This document shows, piece by piece, positions 53,470-61,468 of a DNA stretch of 64,000 nt. The position numbers were made by a program, and so were the translations under genes. The DNA comes from Dyella_B humi (GTDB lineage Bacteria; Pseudomonadota; Gammaproteobacteria; Xanthomonadales; Rhodanobacteraceae). The stretch lies in NCBI RefSeq assembly GCF_044904605.1, contig NZ_JADIKI010000021.1, forward strand, positions 806,001 to 870,000, read 5' to 3'. The notes beneath the pieces were generated by a model. The model made no database searches. It was not told where the DNA came from and worked only from the letters and a program-made list of their open reading frames with translations. The number at the start of each line of letters is the position of its first letter. Within the stretch, counting starts at the first letter, position 1.

Positions 53470-55295
53470 ATGCCGAGCATGCTCGCTTGCAGCTCACCTG
53501 TACCGCGTGCAGTCCCTGCCGGTACCGGCAGTTCCGCCGGCCAATGCTGCGCCTGGAACAGATGCGCCCACAGCCGATCAAGCGCTGCATAGCCATACGG
53601 CAGCAGCGGCAGGTGCTTGTCGCCAAAGCCGGGCAGCGCGAGGAAGGCATCGAAGTGCTGTGCATGCGGCACCTTCCAGTACAGCGGCTGGCGCCCTTCT
53701 GCATGCAGCCATGCGATATACGGTTCCGAAGTGAATGCCGTGGGCAGCAGGCCATCGTCGGCGCCATGCAATACCCACATCGGCAAATCCTTGCGCGGAA
53801 GCCGCGCCGCCAACGCCTGCACCGATGCATGCAGTGCGCGCGCATCCGCATCGTCACTCGTCCACAGCTTGCGCAGGCAGGCGATGCCGGCAAGCTGCGG
53901 GTCGGCGCTTTCATCGATACCGCCGAACAGGCCGATGCCGTTGCCGGGTGGAATACCGGAACCGTCCGCCCACCAGCTTGCGCGCATGGCTTCGTCGGCC
54001 ACGCCCGGCTTGCCGTTGATGATGGCCGCATAGCGATAGCCGCATGGCATGTTGTCAGCGTCGCGGCGCAGATACGCCGATGCATACGCTGCGCTGATCA
54101 CGCGCCACAGATCCAGCGCGGTCGATGACGCGGCGGTGGCCATGGCTTGATCTGTCCAGCCGGTGCCACGCAAATGCTCGTACGCTTCGGCCGCTTGCTG
54201 TTCGGGCGTAGCGGTTTTCAGCAAACCTTGTGCATGCAGGCTTGCGCAGCGCGTCGCCCATGCAGCGTGCGGCGCGCCCTGCGCATCGCGTGCGAACGGC
54301 GTGGATGCAAAGCGTGCATCCATCAAGGCGCAAGGCAGCCACATCGCCGCTTCGGTCGCGTAGTCGTACAGCGCGCGTCCGTGGTTCGGCGTGTGCACGT
54401 TCGGTTCCAGGGCCACTACGCCGGCAAGCATGTGATGCTCATCCAGCCCCGCCGCCTGCAGCACTGCGCCGCCGCCATTGGAAAGGCCGGTCGCGATAAT
54501 CTTGGTGTTCTGCGGTGTGAAAGGCGCCTGATCCGGAAACGCGCGATCCAGCATCGACAGACCAAACTGTGCAGCCTGCAACACATGGCGACCCCAGTCG
54601 GCTTCCGGGTTGTCGCCCGAATGCGCGTGCTTGAAGGCAATACCCTCGCTTTTCGTCGCGGGCGGTTCGAATTCCAGCATCGTCGTGCTGCGCTTCGCAC
54701 GTTCGCCATTCAAGGCGACGCCGCTGTTGTCGGCATAATCGAAATAACCGGAACCTGTGCCCTTGTCCGTGTACGCAACCGCACAACCGCGAGGCAGGCC
54801 CCACGCACCGGCCAGCGCGATCGCGCCATAGATGCCACGCGAACCGGACGAAGCCGTCACCACCAGGCAGCGATGCGCTTTGTCGAAATGATCAGGCACC
54901 TGCACCATCACACGATGCGACGCATGCGCACCGGGAATCTTCGCGAAAGCCTGATATTCCCGCCCCGGCACCGCGGGAACGGCGCCGTAGACCGTGCCGT
55001 ATCCACCCAGCGGGCCGAGATCAGCGATGCCCTTCCAACTCATCTGGATCGCGCGACGACGCAATTCCTGCACGGTGGGCTGCGCCGGGTTCGCAAACGG
55101 TGCGGGCGCTCCCTTCAAACCTTCCAGGCCAAGGCCCGCACTGAGCAGATCATCATGGTCGCGATGCGTGGTAACGCTCACCTCACCCTGCACGAATTCG
55201 ATTCCTTGCATCGAAGGCTCCGTCGCAAATGCCTGCGCAGCGCAAGCGAAAAGGGCCAGTGCGGCGATGCTCGTCACGGGATTGCGGATATTCAT
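53466..55295 (-). CDS. Exported D-(-)-3-hydroxybutyrate oligomer hydrolase
   Basis: A 609-residue alpha/beta hydrolase of the 3HB-oligomer hydrolase family. Signal peptide MNIRNPVTSIAALALFACAAQAFA. Conserved parts: ELRRRAIQMSWKGIADL, GGYGTVYG, VVTASSGSRGIYGAIALAGAWGLPRGCAVAYTDKGTGSGY, the nucleophile motif GLSNGGGA and the Asp/His region GADDGLLP and HAQHFDAF. It hydrolyses 3-hydroxybutyrate oligomers released from PHB. Divergent from a GntP permease remnant, which in related bacteria can be a hydroxybutyrate permease. Confidence 0.87.
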   Translation of the reverse strand: MNIRNPVTSIAALALFACAAQAFATEPSMQGIEFVQGEVSVTTHRDHDDLLSAGLGLEGLKGAPAPFANPAQPTVQELRRRAIQMSWKGIADLGPLGGYGTVYGAVPAVPGREYQAFAKIPGAHASHRVMVQVPDHFDKAHRCLVVTASSGSRGIYGAIALAGAWGLPRGCAVAYTDKGTGSGYFDYADNSGVALNGERAKRSTTMLEFEPPATKSEGIAFKHAHSGDNPEADWGRHVLQAAQFGLSMLDRAFPDQAPFTPQNTKIIATGLSNGGGAVLQAAGLDEHHMLAGVVALEPNVHTPNHGRALYDYATEAAMWLPCALMDARFASTPFARDAQGAPHAAWATRCASLHAQGLLKTATPEQQAAEAYEHLRGTGWTDQAMATAASSTALDLWRVISAAYASAYLRRDADNMPCGYRYAAIINGKPGVADEAMRASWWADGSGIPPGNGIGLFGGIDESADPQLAGIACLRKLWTSDDADARALHASVQALAARLPRKDLPMWVLHGADDGLLPTAFTSEPYIAWLHAEGRQPLYWKVPHAQHFDAFLALPGFGDKHLPLLPYGYAALDRLWAHLFQAQHWPAELPVPAGTARGTGELQASMLGM

Positions 55296-55357
55296 CCGCC
55301 TACCATAGCAAGCTCGCACAGCCACGCCATCGTACGAAAGTACAACATGCCGAATCA

Positions 55358-55666
55358 GTGACGTCACTGACCGGCATCACCGGCTCGGCCTCCGGCGGCA
55401 TGAGCATCGCACTTGCCGCGATGGCAGAGACATTCGTGCAGAACGCGAAGGCGGCGGGTATTCCGATGGACGTGTTGCATCGCGTGGCTGCGATGGCTTC
55501 GGGCGGCATGGACACGCTGCCACACAACGGCGCGGTGATCACCTTGCTGGCGGTCACGGGGCTGACACATCGGCAGTCGTATCGGGATGTGTTTGCGGTG
55601 ACGCTGATCAAGACGGCGGCGGTGTTCGTGGTGATCGGCGTCTTTTATGTGACCGGCCTGGTGTGA
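55358..55666 (+). pseudogene. C-terminal remnant of a GntP-family permease
   Basis: About 102 codons, from VTSLTGITGSASGGMSIALA through MASGGMDTLPHNGAVITLLA and LTHRQSYRDVF to a TGA at 55664, match the last quarter of GntP-type gluconate/3-hydroxybutyrate permeases. The N-terminal three quarters are missing and there is no credible start or ribosome site; the upstream DNA is the 5' end of the divergent hydrolase. Non-functional. Confidence 0.8.
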
Positions 55667-55744
55667 CAGCGCACATCCGCTTGCACGCTTGCGATCGTCA
55701 TGCACGCCAGTCATGCTTGCGCGTTCTCATCACGCGGAGCTGTC

Positions 55745-56026
55745 ATGTCCAAGCAAACGAACATTCTGCAGATTCTTCCCGCCACCGGCTGGGTCGCTGT
55801 CTACGACGAAAGCGGCGAGGAAAGCGCCGCGGCGCTGGTCTGTTTCGCCTTGACCGAAACGCTCGACAACGGCAACAAGCAGCAGGAAGTGCGCCCAATG
55901 TGCGCCAATGGCAAGCGCATCGTCTTTGCCGATGAAATCACTCACTTCCTGCGCGTCGAAGAGCTGTCCGAATTCGCCGAAGACGAAGAGGATGACGAGG
56001 AAGAAGAGGACGACGCCGAGGCCTGA
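55745..56026 (+). CDS. Small acidic protein of unknown function
   Basis: A 93-residue protein. MSKQTNILQILPATGWVAVY begins a predicted small beta-rich domain (VCFALTETL, MCANGKRIVFADEITHFLRV), and the last 18 residues are nearly all Asp/Glu. GGAG lies eight bases before the ATG at 55745. I do not recognise a family; codon use is normal for the neighbourhood. Confidence 0.65.
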   Translation: MSKQTNILQILPATGWVAVYDESGEESAAALVCFALTETLDNGNKQQEVRPMCANGKRIVFADEITHFLRVEELSEFAEDEEDDEEEEDDAEA

Positions 56027-56060
56027 TCGGCATCGAAGCGAGGTAGCACGTAACTCTCCT

Positions 56061-56219
56061 TGGCCGTCATTCCCGCGAAAGCGGAGGCGCTTTTCAACAG
56101 CGAAGCTGGTCAATCCATCTTCGCTTTTGTATCAGAGCAACATGGATTCCTCGCTCCTCAAAGCCGAGCACATCCATGTGCTCTCCCCGCGTACCCGCTT
56201 TCGCGGGAATGACGGCCAC
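56061..56219. repeat. REP pair with 28-bp insert
   Basis: The left REP unit reads CCGTCATTCCCGCGAAAGCGG and is then interrupted at 56083-56110 by the 28-bp sequence AGGCGCTTTTCAACAGCGAA plus GCTGGTCA before continuing ATCCATC. The right unit (about 56195-56219) is intact. Confidence 0.8.
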
Positions 56220-56280
56220 GGAGCTATGTTCTATACCTATTGACGATTTTCGATTCCCTTTCCTATTGTGGCGCACCACT

Positions 56281-57288
56281 CTAAACAGAGCACTCCAGCG
56301 CTCTACCTTCGCGCCATGACTGTGTCGCCAGCTCCGCGAGTTCCAGCGCCTTAATGCCGTCCTCGATGGTGGTGCGCACCGGCGTGCCGTTGGCGAGCGC
56401 ATCGAAAAAGTGTTCGATTTCCAGCGCGTACGCATCGCGGTAGCGCTCCAGGAAGAAGGCTTCCGGCTTGTCGCTGCTGATCGCCTGCTCGCCCCACGCA
56501 ACGACCTGCGTCGGCCGCACATTGCCGGCCTGCAGCAGGCCCTTGCTACCAAGTACTTCGAAACGCTGGTCATAACCGTAGGCAGCGCGGCGCGAGGTGT
56601 TGATCTGGCATAGCGCGCCATCACGCGTGCGCAAGGTGACGGCGGCGTGAGAGATGTCGCCAGCAGCTGCGACCTCCGGCAGGTTCGGCGAAGCGCCAGT
56701 GGCGTGCACGCTGACCGCTTCGCCGCCAAGGATCCAGCGAAAGATGTCGAAGTCGTGGATCAGCATGTCCTTGAATACACCGCCTGAGCGCGCGATGTAG
56801 GCAGCCGGCGGTGGCGAAGGATCGCGGCTGGTAACCACCAGCATTTCCGGCGTACCGATCTCGCCTGCATCCAGTCTTTGCTTGAGCGCGGCAAAGGTGG
56901 GATCGAAGCGTCGCTGGAAACCGATCATGCAAGTCACGCCGGCTTTCTTCACCGCCACGGCACAAGCGCGTGCGCGCTCCACATCAAGGTCCACCGGCTT
57001 CTCGCAGAAGATCGCCTTGCCGGCGGCGGCGGACCGCTGGATCAGATCGGCATGCGTATCCGTGCTCGAACCGATCACCACGGCACGGATCGCCGGATCG
57101 GCCAGCGCCTGCTCCACGGTAGCAACGGCAGCACCGTGTTTCGCAGCCAGCTCTTCAGCGAAGGGTGCGTGCACGTCGACCACGTAGCGCAATTGCGCGT
57201 GCGGATGACGCGCCAGGTTTCCGGCGTGGATCTTGCCGATGCGACCGGCGCCAAACACCGCTACGCCGATACGTTGCGAATCAGTCAT
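56281..57288 (-). CDS. iolG: Inositol 2-dehydrogenase (Gfo/Idh/MocA family)
   Basis: A 335-residue NAD-dependent dehydrogenase converting myo-inositol to scyllo-inosose. Rossmann motif VAVFGAGRIGKIHAGNLARH; CEKPVDLD carries the catalytic Lys; KDMLIHDFDIFRWILGG contains the Asp/His pair of the family. The IolG identity comes from these motifs together with the neighbouring regulator, importer, iolC and iolD. Start overlaps the regulator stop by eight bases. Confidence 0.9.
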   Translation of the reverse strand: MTDSQRIGVAVFGAGRIGKIHAGNLARHPHAQLRYVVDVHAPFAEELAAKHGAAVATVEQALADPAIRAVVIGSSTDTHADLIQRSAAAGKAIFCEKPVDLDVERARACAVAVKKAGVTCMIGFQRRFDPTFAALKQRLDAGEIGTPEMLVVTSRDPSPPPAAYIARSGGVFKDMLIHDFDIFRWILGGEAVSVHATGASPNLPEVAAAGDISHAAVTLRTRDGALCQINTSRRAAYGYDQRFEVLGSKGLLQAGNVRPTQVVAWGEQAISSDKPEAFFLERYRDAYALEIEHFFDALANGTPVRTTIEDGIKALELAELATQSWREGRALECSV

Positions 57289-58147
57289 CGTATTCTCCGG
57301 GATGCGAGGTCTCTTCGACCTTCAGTTCGAGTTTGTAAGCCAGTGCCACGAACAGCGCCTGGCAAAGACAGATGGTGCTGGTGAGTGCGCGGAAGGCGAA
57401 CGCGCTGCCTTCGTTGACCTTGAGCAGTGCGGAGGCATCGCGCGCCAGCGGACCCAGTGCGCTGTCGGTTACCGCCAGCACCTTAGCTTTGTGCTGATGG
57501 GCAACCCGCGCGCAATAGAGAGTTTCCTTGCCGTAAGGCGGGAAGCTGATGGCGATCAGCACATCGTTCTTGCCGATGCTGCGGATCTGCTCGCGAAACA
57601 TGCCACCCAGTCCACTGACCAGATGCACGCGTTTTTCCGTGTGTTGCAGGGCGTAGGCGATGTAGCTGGCGATGCCGAAAGTGCGGCGCACCGCAATTAC
57701 GTAGATATTCTCGGCCTTCACCAACAGATCGACTGCCTCGTCAAAAGCCTTGCTGTCGAACTCGCCGGCCAGTTCGTCGAGGCCGGCACGGCTGGCGTCG
57801 ATGAAGCGCAGGGCCATCTGCGCCGTGGTCATCGGTGCACTTTCGTCGGCGATCACTTTGCGGATGCGCTGTTGATAGCTTCGTGCCGGCGTCACAGCTT
57901 CGGTGTAGGCGCTGCGAAACACCGTTTGCATCTCGCTATAGCCCGAGTAGCCGAAGCGCTGGGCGAAACGCACCACGGCCGAAGCGTGCACGCCGCAGCC
58001 GTCGGCCACTTCATTGATGCGCTGGACCATGATGTTGGCGCGATGCTGCTCGATGTACGTGGCCACACCCTGCAATTGGCGCGGCAGCTCGTCGTACTCG
58101 TCGGCGATCCGTTGCAACAACTCGTCCACCGGATTGCGTTTGCTCAT
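57281..58147 (-). CDS. MurR/RpiR-family regulator of the inositol locus
   Basis: A 288-residue regulator. N-terminal HTH_6 domain (about 1-80: DELLQRIADEYDELPRQLQGVATYI, VHASAVVRFAQRFGYSGYSEMQ) and a C-terminal SIS sugar-phosphate-binding domain (about 125-265, FDEAVDLLVKAENIYVIAVRRTFGIA, VLIAISFPPYGKET). Such IolR-type repressors respond to an inositol catabolite. ATG at 58147 has AGGAAA upstream; an ATG at 58153 is too close to it. Two inverted repeats lie in the divergent promoter region. Confidence 0.88.
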   Translation of the reverse strand: MSKRNPVDELLQRIADEYDELPRQLQGVATYIEQHRANIMVQRINEVADGCGVHASAVVRFAQRFGYSGYSEMQTVFRSAYTEAVTPARSYQQRIRKVIADESAPMTTAQMALRFIDASRAGLDELAGEFDSKAFDEAVDLLVKAENIYVIAVRRTFGIASYIAYALQHTEKRVHLVSGLGGMFREQIRSIGKNDVLIAISFPPYGKETLYCARVAHQHKAKVLAVTDSALGPLARDASALLKVNEGSAFAFRALTSTICLCQALFVALAYKLELKVEETSHPGEYDD

Positions 58148-58215
58148 GACCATTTCCTGCGATGGGTATCCGCCGCCCCGCCAAGAAGGCGCAAACCAAG
58201 CGGCGCGCCATGTTA

Positions 58216-58270
58216 TGCAACAGATAGAATTTTTCTTCCAGTTTTTTCTATGTTGCAATGCAAATTGCAA
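58216..58270. promoter_or_regulatory. Candidate operators in the iol divergent region
   Basis: Two overlapping inverted repeats. First: TGCAACAGATAGAA (58216-58229) and TTCTATGTTGCA (58246-58257). Second: TTGCAAT (58253-58259) and ATTGCAA (58264-58270), four bases apart. They sit between the RpiR-type regulator and the importer operon, where an IolR-type repressor would bind. Confidence 0.6.
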
Positions 58271-58384
58271 AATCGGGATCGGCGTTCCTATTCTCGGCCT
58301 CTCTGACCCGGCGCCGCTCCGCCTGGATGCAGCGCTACCCGATAACCGCCGGCCGGGATGCCGACCTGCTCGAGGAAAGGCTTT

Positions 58385-59431
58385 ATGCGCGTATGGAAAT
58401 GCTCTCTGTGGCTGGCGGCTCTCATGGTCGCCGGCGCGGGTCTGTCGGCATGCAGCGGCAAGAGGGAGGCTCCGCAGAGCAGCGAACGTTACGTGCTGAT
58501 AAGCCACGCACCCGACTCCGATTCATGGTGGAACACCGTGAAGAACGCCATCAAACAGGCGGGCGAGGATTTCGACGTGCAAGTGGACTATCGCAACCCA
58601 CCAAACGGTGACTTGGCCGACATGGCCCGCCTGATCGAGCAGGCTGCTGCGCGCAACTACGACGGAGTGGCTTTCGACATCGCCGATTTCGACGTGCTTT
58701 CCAAACCCGCTGTGCGTGTTACCGCCAAGGGCATCCCGCTCGTCACCATCAATTCCGGCACCGCCGAGCAGAGCGCCAAGCTGGGCGCGATCATGCATAT
58801 CGGCCAGCCCGAATACGACGCCGGCAAGGCCGCCGGCGAGCGCGCCAAAGCGGCAGGCGTCAGTTCGTTCCTGTGCGTGAATCACAACACCACCAACGTG
58901 GCCGCGATGGAGCGCTGCAAGGGTTTTGCCGATGCCATCGGCGCCGATCTACATACGTCGATGATCGACACGGGCGTTGACCCCACCGTGGTCGCCAGCA
59001 AGGTGGGCGCCTACCTGCGCAACAACCCGAATACCCAGGCAGTGCTGGCACTGGGCCCGAATTCCGCTGAACCGACTATCCAGACGCTGCAGCAGATGGG
59101 TCTAGCCGGCAAGATCTACTTCGTCACTTTCGACCTATCGCCCGCGATCATCCAGGCCATCAAGCAAGGCACGGTGAACTTCGCCATCGACCAGCAGCCT
59201 TATCTGCAGGGCTACATGGCGATCGCGGCGCTGGTGATCGCGCACCAGGACAAGACCAAAGACCCGGCAGCGATCGTCGCCAAACTCCAGAGCAACCCGA
59301 AGTTTCAGAACCGCTTGAAGGAATACGGGCTGGAACCTGTCTACAACAAGGATGGCGTGAGTTCCGGCCCCGCCTTTGTCACCAAGGACAACGTAGCAAC
59401 CGTCGAGAAGTACGCAGGCCAATACCGCTAA
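58385..59431 (+). CDS. ABC importer sugar-binding lipoprotein (inositol)
   Basis: A 348-residue periplasmic-binding protein. Lipoprotein signal MRVWKCSLWLAALMVAGAGLSAC with Cys near 23, then a type 1 PBP fold (ISHAPDSDSWWNTVKNAIKQAGEDF, ARLIEQAAARNYDGVAFDI, IDQQPYLQGYMAIAALVI) of the ribose/xylose family. AGGAAAGG lies before the ATG at 58385. First gene of the importer-iolC-iolD operon; inositol as substrate is inferred from context. Confidence 0.87.
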   Translation: MRVWKCSLWLAALMVAGAGLSACSGKREAPQSSERYVLISHAPDSDSWWNTVKNAIKQAGEDFDVQVDYRNPPNGDLADMARLIEQAAARNYDGVAFDIADFDVLSKPAVRVTAKGIPLVTINSGTAEQSAKLGAIMHIGQPEYDAGKAAGERAKAAGVSSFLCVNHNTTNVAAMERCKGFADAIGADLHTSMIDTGVDPTVVASKVGAYLRNNPNTQAVLALGPNSAEPTIQTLQQMGLAGKIYFVTFDLSPAIIQAIKQGTVNFAIDQQPYLQGYMAIAALVIAHQDKTKDPAAIVAKLQSNPKFQNRLKEYGLEPVYNKDGVSSGPAFVTKDNVATVEKYAGQYR

Positions 59432-59477
59432 ACCCGCGAACCGTATCGTCGAACGCTTCACTACAGGTACGTAAACC

Positions 59478-60626
59478 ATGAGTGCGACCTCCCCCGACAT
59501 GACCATCGAACTCGGCCACAAGAGCTCAACCACCGCCAGCGGCGACGAACGCGTACGGCGCATTTCGCCCTGGCGTGCCCTGCTGCATCGCCCGGAGGTC
59601 GGTTCCATCGCCGGCACGCTGTTGGTCTTTGCCTTCTTCGGCGTGTTCGCTGGCGACTCGGGCATGTTCAACCTTGATGGTGTGATGAACTGGGCCCAGG
59701 TCGCCGCCTATCTCGGCATCATCGCGGTCGGCGCTTGCGTGCTGATGATCGCCGGCGAGTTCGATCTATCGATCGGTTCGATGATCGGCTTCGCCGGCAT
59801 GATGATGGCGGTGCCTTCGATGTTCATGGGCTGGCCGATGTGGGCGGCGATGTTGTTCGCCTTCGCAGGCTGCATGGCGCTGGGTTGGCTCAACGGTTAT
59901 CTGGTGGTGCGCACCAAGCTGCCAAGCTTCATCGTCACCCTCGCCTTCATGTTCATCCTGCGCGGACTTACTCTGGTGCTGTCCACGCATTTCTCCAACA
60001 GCACGATCGTCAGCGGCGTCGGCGAGAGCGTGACGCGGGATCCGGTAGTGCACGCGCTGTTTCAAGGCAGCACGCTGCAGGGCGTGTTCGGCTGGCTGGC
60101 CAGTGTCGGCCTGATCGACAAGCTGCCCAATGGCGCGCCGGTGGTAAACGGCCTGCCCAAGGTGATGCTGTGGTGGCTGGTGATAGCGGTGGGCGCGGGT
60201 TTTGTGTTGTCGCAAACACGCTATGGCAACTGGATCTTCACTGTAGGCGGCGACGCCAACGCCGCCAAGAACGTTGGCGTACCGGTGAACCGCGTGAAGA
60301 TCAGCCTGTTCGTGTTTACTGCGTTCTGTGCCTGCCTGTTCGGCGTGCTGCAGGTGGCCGACGTGGGCTCCGCCGCTGCGGATCGCGGCCTGCAGAAAGA
60401 ATTCGAGGCGATCATCGCGGCCGTCATCGGCGGCACGCTGCTCACCGGCGGCTACGGCTCAGTGCTGGGTGCTTGCTTCGGCGCGCTGATTTTCGGCGTG
60501 GTGCAGATCGGCATCTCCTATACCAACTTCGATTCTGACTGGTACCGCGTTTTCCTCGGCGCGATGTTGTTGCTGGCGGTGCTGTTCAACCACTACATCC
60601 GCTCGCGCGCGGGCAACGGCAAGTGA
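59478..60626 (+). CDS. ABC importer permease (inositol, RbsC-like)
   Basis: A 382-residue membrane protein with about ten hydrophobic segments. LMIAGEFDLSIGSMIGFAGM, LNGYLVVRTKLPSFIVTLAFMFILRG, VGGDANAAKNVGVPVNRVKISLF and GGTLLTGGYGSVLG match the BPD_transp_2/RbsC family. It forms the channel with the neighbouring binding protein and ATPase. Caulobacter IatP is a functional analogue. Confidence 0.9.
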   Translation: MSATSPDMTIELGHKSSTTASGDERVRRISPWRALLHRPEVGSIAGTLLVFAFFGVFAGDSGMFNLDGVMNWAQVAAYLGIIAVGACVLMIAGEFDLSIGSMIGFAGMMMAVPSMFMGWPMWAAMLFAFAGCMALGWLNGYLVVRTKLPSFIVTLAFMFILRGLTLVLSTHFSNSTIVSGVGESVTRDPVVHALFQGSTLQGVFGWLASVGLIDKLPNGAPVVNGLPKVMLWWLVIAVGAGFVLSQTRYGNWIFTVGGDANAAKNVGVPVNRVKISLFVFTAFCACLFGVLQVADVGSAAADRGLQKEFEAIIAAVIGGTLLTGGYGSVLGACFGALIFGVVQIGISYTNFDSDWYRVFLGAMLLLAVLFNHYIRSRAGNGK

Positions 60627-60636
60627 GGGCATGGTC

Positions 60637-61437
60637 ATGACTACCGATGGCAACGACTACATCCTCCAGTTGGAAAGCATCAGCAAGTTCTTCGGCACCG
60701 TGATTTCGCTGCAGGACGTAACCCTGCGCCTGCGTCGCGGCGAAGTGCATTGCTTGCTCGGTGACAACGGCGCCGGCAAATCCACTTTGATCAAGACCCT
60801 GGCCGGCGTGCATCGGCCGAACAAGGGCCGTTATCTAATCGAAGGCAAGGAAGTGCAGTTCAAATCCCCTCGCGAAGCGCTCGACATGGGCATCGCCACG
60901 GTCTACCAGGACCTGGCCCTGGTGCCGCTGATGAGTGTGGCGCGCAACTTCTTCGCCGGCCGCGAGCCGATGCGCAAACTGTTCGGCGTGATTCCGGTGA
61001 TGGATATGCGCCATGCGGCGGAAGTCTCCGTCGAGAAGCTGGCCGAGATGGGCATCCACGTGCGCTCGCCGCACCAGCCAGTGGGCACCATGTCCGGCGG
61101 TGAACGACAGTGCCTGGCGATCGCCCGCGCGATTCACTTCGGCGCCAAGGTGCTGATCCTCGACGAGCCCACGGCCGCACTCGGCGTCAAGCAGAGCTGC
61201 AACGTGCTCAAGCTGATCCACACGGCGCGGGCGCGCGGCATTTCGGTCATCTTCATCACACACAACGTGCACCACGCCTACCCGATCGGCGACAGCTTCA
61301 CCCTGCTCAACCGCGGCCAATCCATGGGCACGTTCACCAAGAACGAGATCAGCAAGGAGCAGGTGCTCGACATGATGGCCGGCGGCACCGAGATCCAGAG
61401 CCTGGTCGATGAACTGGAAGGCCGCGCCGCAGCCTGA
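60637..61437 (+). CDS. ABC importer ATPase (inositol), single domain
   Basis: A 266-residue ATP-binding subunit. Walker A GDNGAGKST, Q-loop VYQDLALVP, signature MSGGERQCLAIARA, Walker B VLILDEPTAALG and H-switch FITHN are intact. Unlike RbsA-type sugar ATPases it has only one nucleotide-binding domain, so it must work as a dimer. ATG at 60637 is chosen because AGGG is seven bases upstream; the ATG at 60631 is too close. Confidence 0.9.
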   Translation: MTTDGNDYILQLESISKFFGTVISLQDVTLRLRRGEVHCLLGDNGAGKSTLIKTLAGVHRPNKGRYLIEGKEVQFKSPREALDMGIATVYQDLALVPLMSVARNFFAGREPMRKLFGVIPVMDMRHAAEVSVEKLAEMGIHVRSPHQPVGTMSGGERQCLAIARAIHFGAKVLILDEPTAALGVKQSCNVLKLIHTARARGISVIFITHNVHHAYPIGDSFTLLNRGQSMGTFTKNEISKEQVLDMMAGGTEIQSLVDELEGRAAA

Positions 61438-61468
61438 GCGCGCCTTCTCACCACTTAAGTAGCCAGCG

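Noticed and set aside
4636..56219. CRISPR array
   Set aside because: The repeats are dispersed, palindromic and inverted, without regular spacers; no cas gene is present.
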